The position numbers and the translations under genes are program-made. 64,000 bases of DNA from an uncultured Muribaculum sp. (GTDB taxonomy: Bacteria > Bacteroidota > Bacteroidia > Bacteroidales > Muribaculaceae): NCBI GenBank assembly GCA_910578835.1, contig CAJTSK010000003.1, positions 86,130-150,129 of the forward strand. Direction: 5' to 3'. This document shows, in pieces, positions 52,053 through 60,583 of the stretch; the first letter of the stretch is position 1; each line of letters opens with the position of its first letter. The notes beneath the pieces are model-generated. The model was not told where the DNA came from and searched no databases. It saw nothing but the letters and a program-made list of their open reading frames with translations.

Positions 52053-53558
52053 ATGAGGCATTCATCATTATTAACCGCTTTTGCACTTGCCGCCATGCAG
52101 GCAACCGGAATATCGGCAGCCACCGTGCCAGCCGATTATGAATTTGCATCGATGTATGAGGCGATTCCCTTTGAAATGGAAGCCGTACAGCGCCCTGTAA
52201 TCCCCGAATATGAAGTATCGATAACCGACTTCGGAGGAATAAATGACGGTCACACTAAAAACACCGTGGCTTTTGCCGCAGCAATGAAGCATCTTTCAGA
52301 AAAAGGAGGCGGCAAGCTCGTAGTACCTGCCGGAATATGGTACACCGGCCCGATTGTGTTTGAAAGCAACATAAACCTTCATCTTATGAGCGGAGCACTC
52401 ATCCTGTTTTCATCCGACCGCGACGACTACCCGCTTATCGACAGCTATTTTGAAGGAAATTCCACCAAACGCTGCCAGTCGCCACTCAGCGCAAATGGCA
52501 AAGAGAACGTGGCTATAACCGGACTTGGAACAATAAACGGCAACGGAAGTCACTGGCGCCCGGTAAAGAAAAGCAAGATGACCGACGCACAGTGGAAAAC
52601 ACGCTGCACCACCGGTGCGGTTGGAGCCAAGGGCGATATATGGTATCCGTCGGAGCGCATACGCGAAGTGTCGGAAGACAAGTCATTCCTTAACAAGGCT
52701 TACAGCGACAACAACGATGCCGACTGGGAATATGTCCATGACTTCCTGCGCCCTGTGATGCTGTCATTCTCCAACTGCAAGAATGTACTTCTTGAAGATG
52801 TGACATTTGAGAACTCACCGGCATGGAACCTTCACCCCATATTATGTGAAAATGTAATCATCAACCGCGTGACTGTACGCAATCCATGGTTTGCACAAAA
52901 CGGAGACGGACTTGACGCAGAATCATGCAAGAATGTGCTTATCAACCGCTGCTCATTTGATGTAGGCGACGACGCTATCTGCATCAAGTCGGGAAAAGAC
53001 AAGGAAGGTCGCGACCGCGGCATACCCTGCGAGAATGTACTTATCTCCGACTGCACTGTATATCACGGACACGGAGGCTTTGTAATCGGCTCGGAGATGT
53101 CGGGAGGTGCCCGCAACATTTCGATACGCAACAGCACCTTCATCGGCACCGACTGCGGTCTGCGTTTCAAGTCGACCCGCGGTCGAGGCGGAGTCGTAGA
53201 GTCGGTATGGATTGACGGTATCAACATGGTTGACATAGCCGGCGACGCGCTCATCTTCGACCTCTATTACGCGACCAAAGCTCCGGTGCAGATGATGCCT
53301 GTGACAGAAGAGACCCCCGCTTTCCGCGATATTTATATCACCAACACAGTGTGTCGCGGCGCGCAACGTGCCATGTTCTTCAACGGTCTGCCTGAAATGC
53401 CGGTCAACAATATCAGCGTCAAAAACTCACTGTTCAGTGCCGATAACGGCGCGACAGTCAACTTTGTCGACGGGCTGACATTTGACAACGTGACCATCAA
53501 CCATACCAAAGGAGAGCGCCTGACAACTCATGAAGTCAAGAACTTCACGGAAAAGTAA
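52053..53558 (+). CDS. glycoside hydrolase family 28 (polygalacturonase-like)
   Basis: This 501-residue secreted protein has a signal peptide (about residues 1-22) and a right-handed beta-helix. It shows the GH28 catalytic set: NGDGLDAESC, GDDAICIKSGKD, GHGGFVIGSEMSGG and RFKSTRGRGG. It hydrolyses galacturonosyl linkages in pectin or rhamnogalacturonan, probably exo-acting given its size and long N-terminal extension. It is the last gene of the rightward pectin unit, followed by a terminator. Confidence 0.9.
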   Translation: MRHSSLLTAFALAAMQATGISAATVPADYEFASMYEAIPFEMEAVQRPVIPEYEVSITDFGGINDGHTKNTVAFAAAMKHLSEKGGGKLVVPAGIWYTGPIVFESNINLHLMSGALILFSSDRDDYPLIDSYFEGNSTKRCQSPLSANGKENVAITGLGTINGNGSHWRPVKKSKMTDAQWKTRCTTGAVGAKGDIWYPSERIREVSEDKSFLNKAYSDNNDADWEYVHDFLRPVMLSFSNCKNVLLEDVTFENSPAWNLHPILCENVIINRVTVRNPWFAQNGDGLDAESCKNVLINRCSFDVGDDAICIKSGKDKEGRDRGIPCENVLISDCTVYHGHGGFVIGSEMSGGARNISIRNSTFIGTDCGLRFKSTRGRGGVVESVWIDGINMVDIAGDALIFDLYYATKAPVQMMPVTEETPAFRDIYITNTVCRGAQRAMFFNGLPEMPVNNISVKNSLFSADNGATVNFVDGLTFDNVTINHTKGERLTTHEVKNFTEK

Positions 53559-53587
53559 GTAAACGCTTAACCACGTAAAAATAACAT

Positions 53588-53629
53588 AGGAGTGAGAGTC
53601 CGTCTTGATTTTGACCGGCTCTCACTCCT
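53588..53629. terminator. terminator after the GH28 gene
   Basis: AGGAGTGAGAG (53588-53598) pairs with CTCTCACTCCT (53619-53629) with further inner pairing, then TCTTTATTT, between convergent genes. Confidence 0.85.
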
Positions 53630-53675
53630 TCTTTATTTATATAGTTTCTCCCGATAAACTCAGGAAAGACCAAAC

Positions 53676-55022
53676 TCAGAATACCGTCAGAAGATAGGAG
53701 GCTATCGCTTTTCTCACCTCAGCCACCTTGCATGTAAAACCGTTGACCATAATCACAACCACATGAGTCGGCCGACCTGCAGAGTCAATCTTATAACCGG
53801 CATAACAAAGCACACCTGACATACTGCCCGATTTCAGCACAAGACTCCCCTTAAGACGGGTATCCGCAAGCAATCGTGCAACCGTGCCTTCCTTACCTAC
53901 TCGCGGGAACAAAGCCACATATCCAGGTCGCGATGCCATATCTTTAAGCATTGAGCCAAGAAACAAGGGCGACAACCTGTTGTTGACAGCAAGTCCGCAA
54001 CCATCGGCAATCTTCAGCATCGACAGGTCATAGCCGGCATCGGTTAAAAACTCACGCTCCCTTTGTGCCGCATCGGCAATAGAGCGTTCTCCATCATCAT
54101 GTAACACCAAGGCACGCAGCATTCCCTCGGCAAAGAGATTGTTGCTCTTAAACATCATGACACGCAATATATCGTCACGCGACGGCGATTTATACACAAG
54201 ACTCTTCCGTTCACCTGACTCCGACATGCCACAGTTTCCGCCAAGAGTTATGCCTGATTTACGGAGACCCGATTCGATATCCTGATAAAGAGCCATCCAG
54301 GGCACAGGGATAGAGTATCGCGACGAATATCCCTTAGACCCCGCTATTGTACCTGAAAGGGTAAGTATAGACGAGCCTTCACCTCTCATCGCCATAACAT
54401 CGCCCGACTTACCATGTTTTACAAGATTAACCACCTCGACATCATAGGGAGCGTCAATCACCTCCTCTCCGGGAAACACGGTCATCGGGAAACTATTATC
54501 ACGGTAGTTTATGCCATATAGTCCGGCACCATACTCCCACGGTGTATCTTCAAGCAGCCAGTAAGGCGACACTCCGATCGACGGATATGCCGAGGCATCA
54601 ATTATCACATCGCCGGCAATAGAGTCAATACCCTGATTGGATATCCAGCTGCTCAGGGAAGCAACAAACCCTTCACGCTCCTTGAAATGCCGTGAGTCAA
54701 GCGTCGGGTCGCCACCTCCCGCGATATAAAGATTACCATCGAGGACACCACCATGAATCTCTCCACATATCTCCGCGACTGTGACAAACGGCGCCTCAGC
54801 GGGAAGCAGCCGCTGGGCTGTAGCCGCAGTAACACACTTCATGGTCGACGCGGGGATAAATACCTTCTTGCAATTATGAGACGCAATAACTTTTCCGTTA
54901 GAAATGCCGGCAATATATATACCAACGGAAGCAGCGTCACTACCCTTAAAATTCACTTGTGCGGCGACCTGACCAACCGGCATCAGGATAATCGCCAGCA
55001 GCAGAATAACGAGTCTACTCAT
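53676..55022 (-). CDS. dacB: D-alanyl-D-alanine carboxypeptidase/endopeptidase (PBP4 family)
   Basis: This 448-residue S13 peptidase has a signal peptide (about residues 1-21) and all three penicillin-binding motifs: SxxK at Ser59-Lys62 (PASTMKCV), SNN in MFKSNNLFAEGML and KSG in LVLKSGSMSG. It trims or cleaves peptidoglycan cross-links in the periplasm. It follows a small lipoprotein gene by 17 bases and is likely cotranscribed with it. Confidence 0.93.
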   Translation of the reverse strand: MSRLVILLLAIILMPVGQVAAQVNFKGSDAASVGIYIAGISNGKVIASHNCKKVFIPASTMKCVTAATAQRLLPAEAPFVTVAEICGEIHGGVLDGNLYIAGGGDPTLDSRHFKEREGFVASLSSWISNQGIDSIAGDVIIDASAYPSIGVSPYWLLEDTPWEYGAGLYGINYRDNSFPMTVFPGEEVIDAPYDVEVVNLVKHGKSGDVMAMRGEGSSILTLSGTIAGSKGYSSRYSIPVPWMALYQDIESGLRKSGITLGGNCGMSESGERKSLVYKSPSRDDILRVMMFKSNNLFAEGMLRALVLHDDGERSIADAAQREREFLTDAGYDLSMLKIADGCGLAVNNRLSPLFLGSMLKDMASRPGYVALFPRVGKEGTVARLLADTRLKGSLVLKSGSMSGVLCYAGYKIDSAGRPTHVVVIMVNGFTCKVAEVRKAIASYLLTVF

Positions 55023-55039
55023 TATTGGCAGCCTGTGTA

Positions 55040-55417
55040 TTATTCAACCACATATTCAAGACTGAAATAATCAGTTCCCTTCTTTTTCAGTACAAAAGGT
55101 TCGGCGCCACGTGCCACTTCTATGGAAAGAAACGAGACAGCTCCACCGTCAGAATAACTGACAACAAGATTAGCCACAAAACCCTTAGCCACAGGACCTA
55201 CGCAATATTCAAACTTCCCGTCATGACGCGAAGACTGAATCAAGGTATAGTCGCCATCTTCATTCGCAAAATGCATATCTATCTGACGGTCAGGCTGTGC
55301 AATAGCCGTATATCGCACATAATAACACTGTTCATCATATTGCGGCTCATCACCGCTACAAGCCACAAAATTTACTGCAAAAACGAGTAGAAACAATCGC
55401 AAAATAGTAGATTTCAT
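55040..55417 (-). CDS. small hypothetical lipoprotein
   Basis: This 125-residue protein has a type II signal peptide (STILRLFLLVFAVNFVAC) and a short beta-rich mature domain (ANEDGDYTLIQSS, AVSFLSIEVARG). No family was recognised. The start at 55417 is used since an upstream ATG at 55438 falls at the expected transcription start of the TAAATTTG box (55443-55450, minus strand). It is paired with dacB, so a cell-wall role is possible. Confidence 0.72.
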   Translation of the reverse strand: MKSTILRLFLLVFAVNFVACSGDEPQYDEQCYYVRYTAIAQPDRQIDMHFANEDGDYTLIQSSRHDGKFEYCVGPVAKGFVANLVVSYSDGGAVSFLSIEVARGAEPFVLKKKGTDYFSLEYVVE

Positions 55418-55512
55418 CGGAATTTTACTTTTTAACATAGACCAAATTTACATCTTTTTCATAAAATTATCACCACAAAGTCGCGGTTATATGATAATTA
55501 ATTGCTAATTTC

Positions 55513-55535
55513 GCACAAATAAACTTCATTTGTGC
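55513..55535. promoter_or_regulatory. operator-like palindrome before the TetR gene
   Basis: GCACAAAT (55513-55520) and ATTTGTGC (55528-55535) form a perfect 8-bp inverted repeat with a 7-bp spacer. It lies just after a near-consensus -7 (TAATTTCG, 55506-55513) and 5 bases before the ATG. This position would let TetR block its own operon. Confidence 0.65.
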
Positions 55536-55539
55536 AATC

Positions 55540-56133
55540 ATGGTAATTAAAACTCGCGAAAAACTGATTGATGTAGCACGACAGCTCTTTGCCCACAAAG
55601 GCATTGAGAATACAACCATGAGCGACATCGCCAACGCCTCCGACAAAGGAAGGCGAACCATCTACACCTATTTCAAAAACAAACGCGAGATATATAACGC
55701 AGTCATCGAGAAAGAGAGCGAACAGCTTGTGGCACGATTGCGCAATGTCACCACAGCCGAGATGTCGCCGGTAGAAAAACTATGCCGGTTCATCGACCTT
55801 CGTATTGACGTGGTTGTAGATGCCGTGGCTCATCATCATGACAACACCGTACTGCGGTCGCTGCTGATGCGCGATGTAAAACGCATGGAGCGTATCAGGC
55901 AGCTTGCCATTGAAAAAGAGCTTGACATGCTGAAGGCAATCATACGCGAAGGACTCAAGACCGGCGACTTCGACCCGGAAAAGGTCGACGGCATCTATGC
56001 ATCGATGATAATGCTCTTCCAAGGTATCGAACTCTCCTACATGCGCAATAATTTCCACCAGATAGGAGTCGACCCCACTCGCATGAGAGAGCAAGTGAAG
56101 CAATACATAATCACAGCAATACAAAAACTATAA
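55540..56133 (+). CDS. TetR/AcrR family regulator
   Basis: This 197-residue repressor-type protein has a TetR helix-turn-helix at residues about 1-55 (TREKLIDVARQLFAHKGIEN, MSDIANASDKGRRTIYTYFK) and a helical ligand domain. It precedes a ketoacyl-ACP synthase III gene by 14 bases and a fabG gene after that, so a lipid or acyl-CoA signal and control of fatty-acid synthesis are inferred. A palindrome next to its start is the likely operator. Confidence 0.9.
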   Translation: MVIKTREKLIDVARQLFAHKGIENTTMSDIANASDKGRRTIYTYFKNKREIYNAVIEKESEQLVARLRNVTTAEMSPVEKLCRFIDLRIDVVVDAVAHHHDNTVLRSLLMRDVKRMERIRQLAIEKELDMLKAIIREGLKTGDFDPEKVDGIYASMIMLFQGIELSYMRNNFHQIGVDPTRMREQVKQYIITAIQKL

Positions 56134-56146
56134 ATTTCATAAAAAT

Positions 56147-57091
56147 ATGTACATTAACGCCACAGGTTACTATGTTCCTGCCGAAAGAGTAGACAACGAG
56201 TATTTCAAGGATGTCAACGGACTTACAAGCGATTGGATTTACAAGCGCACAGGTATAAAATCAAGATCTAAGGCGGGTGAAGGCGAAGGACACAACTCAA
56301 TGGGTCTCAACGCAATCAAAGACGCAATCAAGACACTCCCTTACGACATCAAGGATGTCGACCTGATTGTATCGGCGTCTTATTCACCGTATGATACCGT
56401 AGCCACTCTGGCCCACATCGCTCAACGCGAATATGACATAACCGGAGCCAAAGCTGTATATGTATCGGCGGCATGCTCATCATTTGTTAACGGACTTGAA
56501 ATCGTCGAGACATATTTTGCCTCAGGCAAGGCTAAGAAAGCACTTCTCGTATGCTCCGAGCACAACACTTATTACTCCAACGAACATGACCCCAAGTGTG
56601 GTCACCTTTGGGGAGATGCGGCCGTAGCCTACTTCCTGTCTGCCGACAAGGTATCTGACAGCGATGTACAGGTCAAGGAAATCTACACTTGCGGACTCGG
56701 CAATGTAGGCAAAGGTCCCGAAGGGGTAATACTGCGTCCGAAAGAAGGCGGCATAGAGATGCCCGACGGCAAGGATGTGTTTGTCAACGCATGTTCCTAC
56801 ATGATTGACGCGCTCGACCATGTGACAAAACCGTTCGGCATGACCCCGGGACAGCTCGACCATATCATAACCCATCAGGCCAACAAGCGTATAGTGGCTC
56901 AGGTGGCACACCAGCTTGAGCTTGACGATGACCACTTTGTAAATAATATCGAAGAACTGGGCAACACCGGCTCGGCAAGCTGCGCACTCGTGTTTGCTCA
57001 AAACCGCGACAAGTTCCATAAAGGCGAAAAAATCGGCATGACAGTATTTGGCGGAGGATATTCATGCGGCGCTTTTTTGGTAGAAATCTAA
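56147..57091 (+). CDS. 3-oxoacyl-ACP synthase III (FabH-like)
   Basis: This 314-residue thiolase-fold condensing enzyme starts fatty-acid chains. Catalytic Cys110 lies in SAACSSFVNGL, the His in HQANKRI (about 242) and the Asn in NTGSAS (about 272), completing the Cys-His-Asn triad. The C-terminal GGGYSCGAFLVEI is typical. It is in the TetR unit, so it may be a regulated second FabH rather than the housekeeping copy. Confidence 0.92.
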   Translation: MYINATGYYVPAERVDNEYFKDVNGLTSDWIYKRTGIKSRSKAGEGEGHNSMGLNAIKDAIKTLPYDIKDVDLIVSASYSPYDTVATLAHIAQREYDITGAKAVYVSAACSSFVNGLEIVETYFASGKAKKALLVCSEHNTYYSNEHDPKCGHLWGDAAVAYFLSADKVSDSDVQVKEIYTCGLGNVGKGPEGVILRPKEGGIEMPDGKDVFVNACSYMIDALDHVTKPFGMTPGQLDHIITHQANKRIVAQVAHQLELDDDHFVNNIEELGNTGSASCALVFAQNRDKFHKGEKIGMTVFGGGYSCGAFLVEI

Positions 57092-57153
57092 TTTATGGTT
57101 AAATTTGCCCCCGGTTTATTACCAACGCATTTTTATTATTTAAGATAATATAC

Positions 57154-57900
57154 ATGAAACTTCTTGAAGGAAAAACCGCGCTCATCACCGGTGCAGCCCG
57201 CGGTATCGGAAAGGCACTTGCGCTTCGTTTTGCGCAGGAGGGTGCCAACATCGCATTCACAGACCTTGTAATCGACGAAAACGGCAAAGCGACAGAAAAA
57301 GAGATTGAAGCTCTTGGTGTCAAAGTAAAAGGATATGCTTCAAATGCAGCTGACTTCAACCAGACCAAGGAAGTCGTGGCAGAAGTACACAAGGATTTCG
57401 GTTCAATCGACATCCTCGTAAACAACGCCGGCATCACCAAGGATGGTCTTATGATGCGTATGACAGAAGCACAATGGGATGCTGTAATCGCAGTCAACCT
57501 CAAGAGTGCCTTCAACTTCATCAACGCAACGCTCCCCATCATGATGCGTCAGCGCAGCGGTTCAATCATCAACATGGCATCGGTAGTAGGCGTACACGGT
57601 AACGCAGGTCAGTCTAACTACGCTGCATCAAAGGCAGGTCTTATCGCTCTCGCCAAGTCTATCGCACAGGAAGTAGGCTCACGCGGCATCCGCGCCAACG
57701 CCATCGCTCCCGGCTTCATCGAGACCGCAATGACCGCAGCCCTTCCCGATGACATCCGTGCCGAGTGGGTTAAGAAGATTCCTCTTCGCCGCGGTGGTCA
57801 GGTAGGTGATATTGCTGACGTTGCAGTATTCCTTGCATCTGACATGTCAAGCTACGTAACCGGTCAGGTTATCCAGGTCGACGGCGGTATGAACATGTAA
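57154..57900 (+). CDS. fabG: 3-oxoacyl-ACP reductase
   Basis: This 248-residue short-chain dehydrogenase reduces the keto group in each elongation round. The NADPH-binding motif TGAARGIG is at 12-19, NNAG at about 90-93, and the catalytic Ser143, Tyr156 and Lys160 are in place (NMASVVG, YAASK). The ending IQVDGGMNM is the classic FabG tail. It follows the ketoacyl synthase gene by 62 bases, and a terminator follows it. Confidence 0.94.
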   Translation: MKLLEGKTALITGAARGIGKALALRFAQEGANIAFTDLVIDENGKATEKEIEALGVKVKGYASNAADFNQTKEVVAEVHKDFGSIDILVNNAGITKDGLMMRMTEAQWDAVIAVNLKSAFNFINATLPIMMRQRSGSIINMASVVGVHGNAGQSNYAASKAGLIALAKSIAQEVGSRGIRANAIAPGFIETAMTAALPDDIRAEWVKKIPLRRGGQVGDIADVAVFLASDMSSYVTGQVIQVDGGMNM

Positions 57901-57934
57901 TTGCCGGGCATATATTTTTGCCTTTATCACATAT

Positions 57935-57973
57935 CATCAGTTGTACGTGAAATCAAAATCCGTGCAACTGATG
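57935..57973 (+). terminator. terminator after fabG
   Basis: CATCAGTTG (57935-57943) pairs with CAACTGATG (57965-57973), followed by seven Ts. Confidence 0.88.
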
Positions 57974-58014
57974 TTTTTTTATTATCCACTCCAAAAGGGA
58001 TGGCGTTATCAAAA

Positions 58015-58047
58015 TTTGGTAAATTATCAATTTTGTGGTAACTTTGA
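58015..58047 (+). promoter_or_regulatory. promoter of the DUF4290-murA-rimM unit
   Basis: It has TTTG at 58015-58018, a 21-base spacer and TAACTTTG at 58040-58047, both exact, 25 bases before the DUF4290 start. Confidence 0.7.
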
Positions 58048-58071
58048 CAAGTTAGCAAAACATATAGCTAT

Positions 58072-58665
58072 ATGCTTACATACAATACACAACTTAAAAA
58101 ACTGATATTGCCCGAATACGGCAGAAACATACAGCAGATGGTCGACTACTGCGTATCGATTCCCGACAAGGAGGAGCGCACAGTGTGTGCATACTCCATT
58201 ATCGCATCGATGGGCAACTTATTTCCCCAGCTGCGCGACACAGAAGATTTCAAACACAAGCTGTGGGATCATCTTGCAATCATGTCAGACTTCAAGCTTG
58301 ACATCGACTATCCCTATGAAGTAATTAAACCGGAAAATCTCCAGACAAGACCGGAACCGCTGAGTTATGAGCTGGCGCCGATAAAGCTGCGCCACTACGG
58401 CAAGTATATCGAACTGATGATAGCCAAGGCGGTCTCTATGGAAGAGGGTGACGAGCGTGACGCGCTTGTGCTTCTCATAGCAAACCATATGAAGAAACTT
58501 ATGCTTGCCGTAAATCCCGACGGAGTAGACGATGCCAAGGTGTTTAAAGACCTCGCTGCATACAGCCATGGCAACATACGTCTTGACACAGCCACCTGCA
58601 GGCTCCACGAGTTCAAAGCAGCCCCCACCCCTCAGGCAACCGGCAAAAAGAAAAAAAAGAAATAA
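58072..58665 (+). CDS. DUF4290 protein
   Basis: This 197-residue soluble, helical protein matches DUF4290 (TYNTQLKKLILPEYGRNIQQ at the start, ALVLLIANHMKKLMLAVNPD in the middle) and ends in a run of lysines (TGKKKKKK). The family is restricted to Bacteroidetes and consistently lies next to murA, but its function is unknown. It lies 19 bases before murA. Confidence 0.85.
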   Translation: MLTYNTQLKKLILPEYGRNIQQMVDYCVSIPDKEERTVCAYSIIASMGNLFPQLRDTEDFKHKLWDHLAIMSDFKLDIDYPYEVIKPENLQTRPEPLSYELAPIKLRHYGKYIELMIAKAVSMEEGDERDALVLLIANHMKKLMLAVNPDGVDDAKVFKDLAAYSHGNIRLDTATCRLHEFKAAPTPQATGKKKKKK

Positions 58666-58684
58666 TATCTCAACAACTACCGGC

Positions 58685-59995
58685 ATGAGCACATTTATAG
58701 TCGAAGGCGGTCACACACTCCAAGGTGAAATAACCCCGCAGGGAGCAAAAAATGAAGCACTACAGGTAATATGCGCCGTGCTTCTTACCCCTGAACGTGT
58801 CGTAATCGAGAATATCCCCAATATTCTTGACATCAACAATCTCATATCAATGCTTGCCGATATGGGAGTAAAAATCGAGCGTCTATCGACCCACTCCTAT
58901 GCTTTCCAGGCCGACGAGGTAAATATCGATTACCTTTCGACCCCCGACTACATAAAGAAAGCGGCGGCATTGAGGGGCTCGGTGATGTTTGTCGGTCCGC
59001 TTGTGGCGCGTTTCGGCAAAGCCGTGTTGCCCAAGCCCGGTGGCGACAAAATCGGACGCCGCCGACTCGACACCCACTTCATCGGCATCAACAAGCTCGG
59101 GGCTGAATTTAACTACAACACCGAGACTCATGCCTACGAAATCCAAGCTGGACAGCTTCAAGGCACCTATATGCTACTTGACGAGGCTTCAGTGACCGGA
59201 ACTGCCAACATCATCATGGCATCGGTGCTTGCCGAGGGCGAAACCACGATATACAACGCCGCTTGCGAGCCTTATCTCCAGCAGCTGTGCAAAATGCTGA
59301 ACTCGATGGGCGCACATATCGAGGGCATCGGCTCCAACCTGCTCCACATCACAGGAGTGAAATCGCTCCACGGCACCAGTCACACCATACTTCCCGACAT
59401 GATTGAAGTGGGCAGTTTCATAGGCATGGCGGCAATGACCGGAAGCGGGCTCACACTAAAAAATGTGGGATATGACGATCTCGGCATAATGCCCGACAAT
59501 TTCAAGCGTCTCGGCATCGGGCTTCAGCGAAACGGCGATGACATAATAATCCCGCAACTTGACGGCTACGAAATCGAGACATTTATCGACGGGTCTATAA
59601 TGACCTTTGCCGATGCACCGTGGCCGGGACTTTCGCCCGACCTTCTCAGCATATTTCTTGTCGTGGCAACGCAGGCTAAAGGCAGTGTGCTCATACATCA
59701 GAAAATGTTTGAAAGCCGCCTCTTCTTCGTTGACAAGCTTATTGACATGGGTGCCCAAATCATATTATGTGACCCCCACCGCGCTGCCGTAATCGGCTCA
59801 GGCAGGCTGCACTCTCTGCGTGCCACCACAATGGTGTCGCCCGACATACGCGCCGGCATCGCGATGCTTATCGCCGCAATGGGAGCAAAAGGCACAAGCA
59901 GCATCCACAATATTGACCAGATTGACCGCGGTTATGAGGATATCGACAAGCGTCTCAACGCTATCGGAGCCCACATAATGCGTGTTTCACAATAA
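58685..59995 (+). CDS. murA: UDP-N-acetylglucosamine 1-carboxyvinyltransferase
   Basis: It performs the first committed step of peptidoglycan synthesis. The 436-residue protein has Lys22-Asn23 in GAKNEAL and the EPSP-synthase-like double fold. In the mobile loop the usual catalytic, fosfomycin-binding Cys is replaced by Asp121 (GGDKIGRRRLDTHF instead of the GGC type), as in Chlamydia and Mycobacterium, predicting intrinsic fosfomycin resistance. ATG at 58685 is the true start; an open extension upstream is part of DUF4290 in another frame. Confidence 0.95.
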   Translation: MSTFIVEGGHTLQGEITPQGAKNEALQVICAVLLTPERVVIENIPNILDINNLISMLADMGVKIERLSTHSYAFQADEVNIDYLSTPDYIKKAAALRGSVMFVGPLVARFGKAVLPKPGGDKIGRRRLDTHFIGINKLGAEFNYNTETHAYEIQAGQLQGTYMLLDEASVTGTANIIMASVLAEGETTIYNAACEPYLQQLCKMLNSMGAHIEGIGSNLLHITGVKSLHGTSHTILPDMIEVGSFIGMAAMTGSGLTLKNVGYDDLGIMPDNFKRLGIGLQRNGDDIIIPQLDGYEIETFIDGSIMTFADAPWPGLSPDLLSIFLVVATQAKGSVLIHQKMFESRLFFVDKLIDMGAQIILCDPHRAAVIGSGRLHSLRATTMVSPDIRAGIAMLIAAMGAKGTSSIHNIDQIDRGYEDIDKRLNAIGAHIMRVSQ

Positions 59996-60012
59996 ACACA
60001 CCCCACCTACCT

Positions 60013-60537
60013 ATGATTGAAGAAAAAGAGCTTGTAGAAATTGGCAAAACCGGAAAGCCCCACGGCATTCACGGTGAAATAAACGTGTATCTTGACGAAG
60101 ATGTAATTGCCGACCGTCTTGAAAAACTGATATTGAACATCGACGGTATTTTTGTCCCGTTCTTTATTGAGTCGATACGCCCGAAGCGCATTGACACTGT
60201 AATCATGGCTCTTGACGGAATAGACAACGAGCAGAAAGCAGCCGCCCTGACTAATCATGAAGTATATGCGCTGATAGCCGACGACGTGAAAGAAGTGCCC
60301 GACGAAGAGGGCATGTATGCCTCCGATCTTATCGGATACACGATTGTACACGTCAACGGAGAGCCTGTAGGAGAAATCACTGGAGTTGAGGACAGCACCG
60401 AAAACGCGCTCTTTTTAGTGAAAGCCCCTGACGACACCACAGTCTACATCCCAATCGCCGATGACCTTATCGACGAGATTGATGCCGAAAAGAAGATAAT
60501 CATAATGACGATTCCGGAAGGACTGCTCGACCTTTAG
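60013..60537 (+). CDS. rimM: ribosome maturation factor RimM
   Basis: This 174-residue protein assists assembly of the 30S head by binding S19. The N-terminal barrel has VEIGKTGKPHGIHGEINVYL and the C-terminal PRC barrel has LIGYTIVHVNGEPVGEITGV. It lies 17 bases after murA and is probably cotranscribed with it; the 3' end is convergent with the GT2 gene. Confidence 0.94.
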   Translation: MIEEKELVEIGKTGKPHGIHGEINVYLDEDVIADRLEKLILNIDGIFVPFFIESIRPKRIDTVIMALDGIDNEQKAAALTNHEVYALIADDVKEVPDEEGMYASDLIGYTIVHVNGEPVGEITGVEDSTENALFLVKAPDDTTVYIPIADDLIDEIDAEKKIIIMTIPEGLLDL

Positions 60538-60583
60538 CCGACATTGACCGAAAAATGACATTAAATTATGGGGCTGACGCAAC

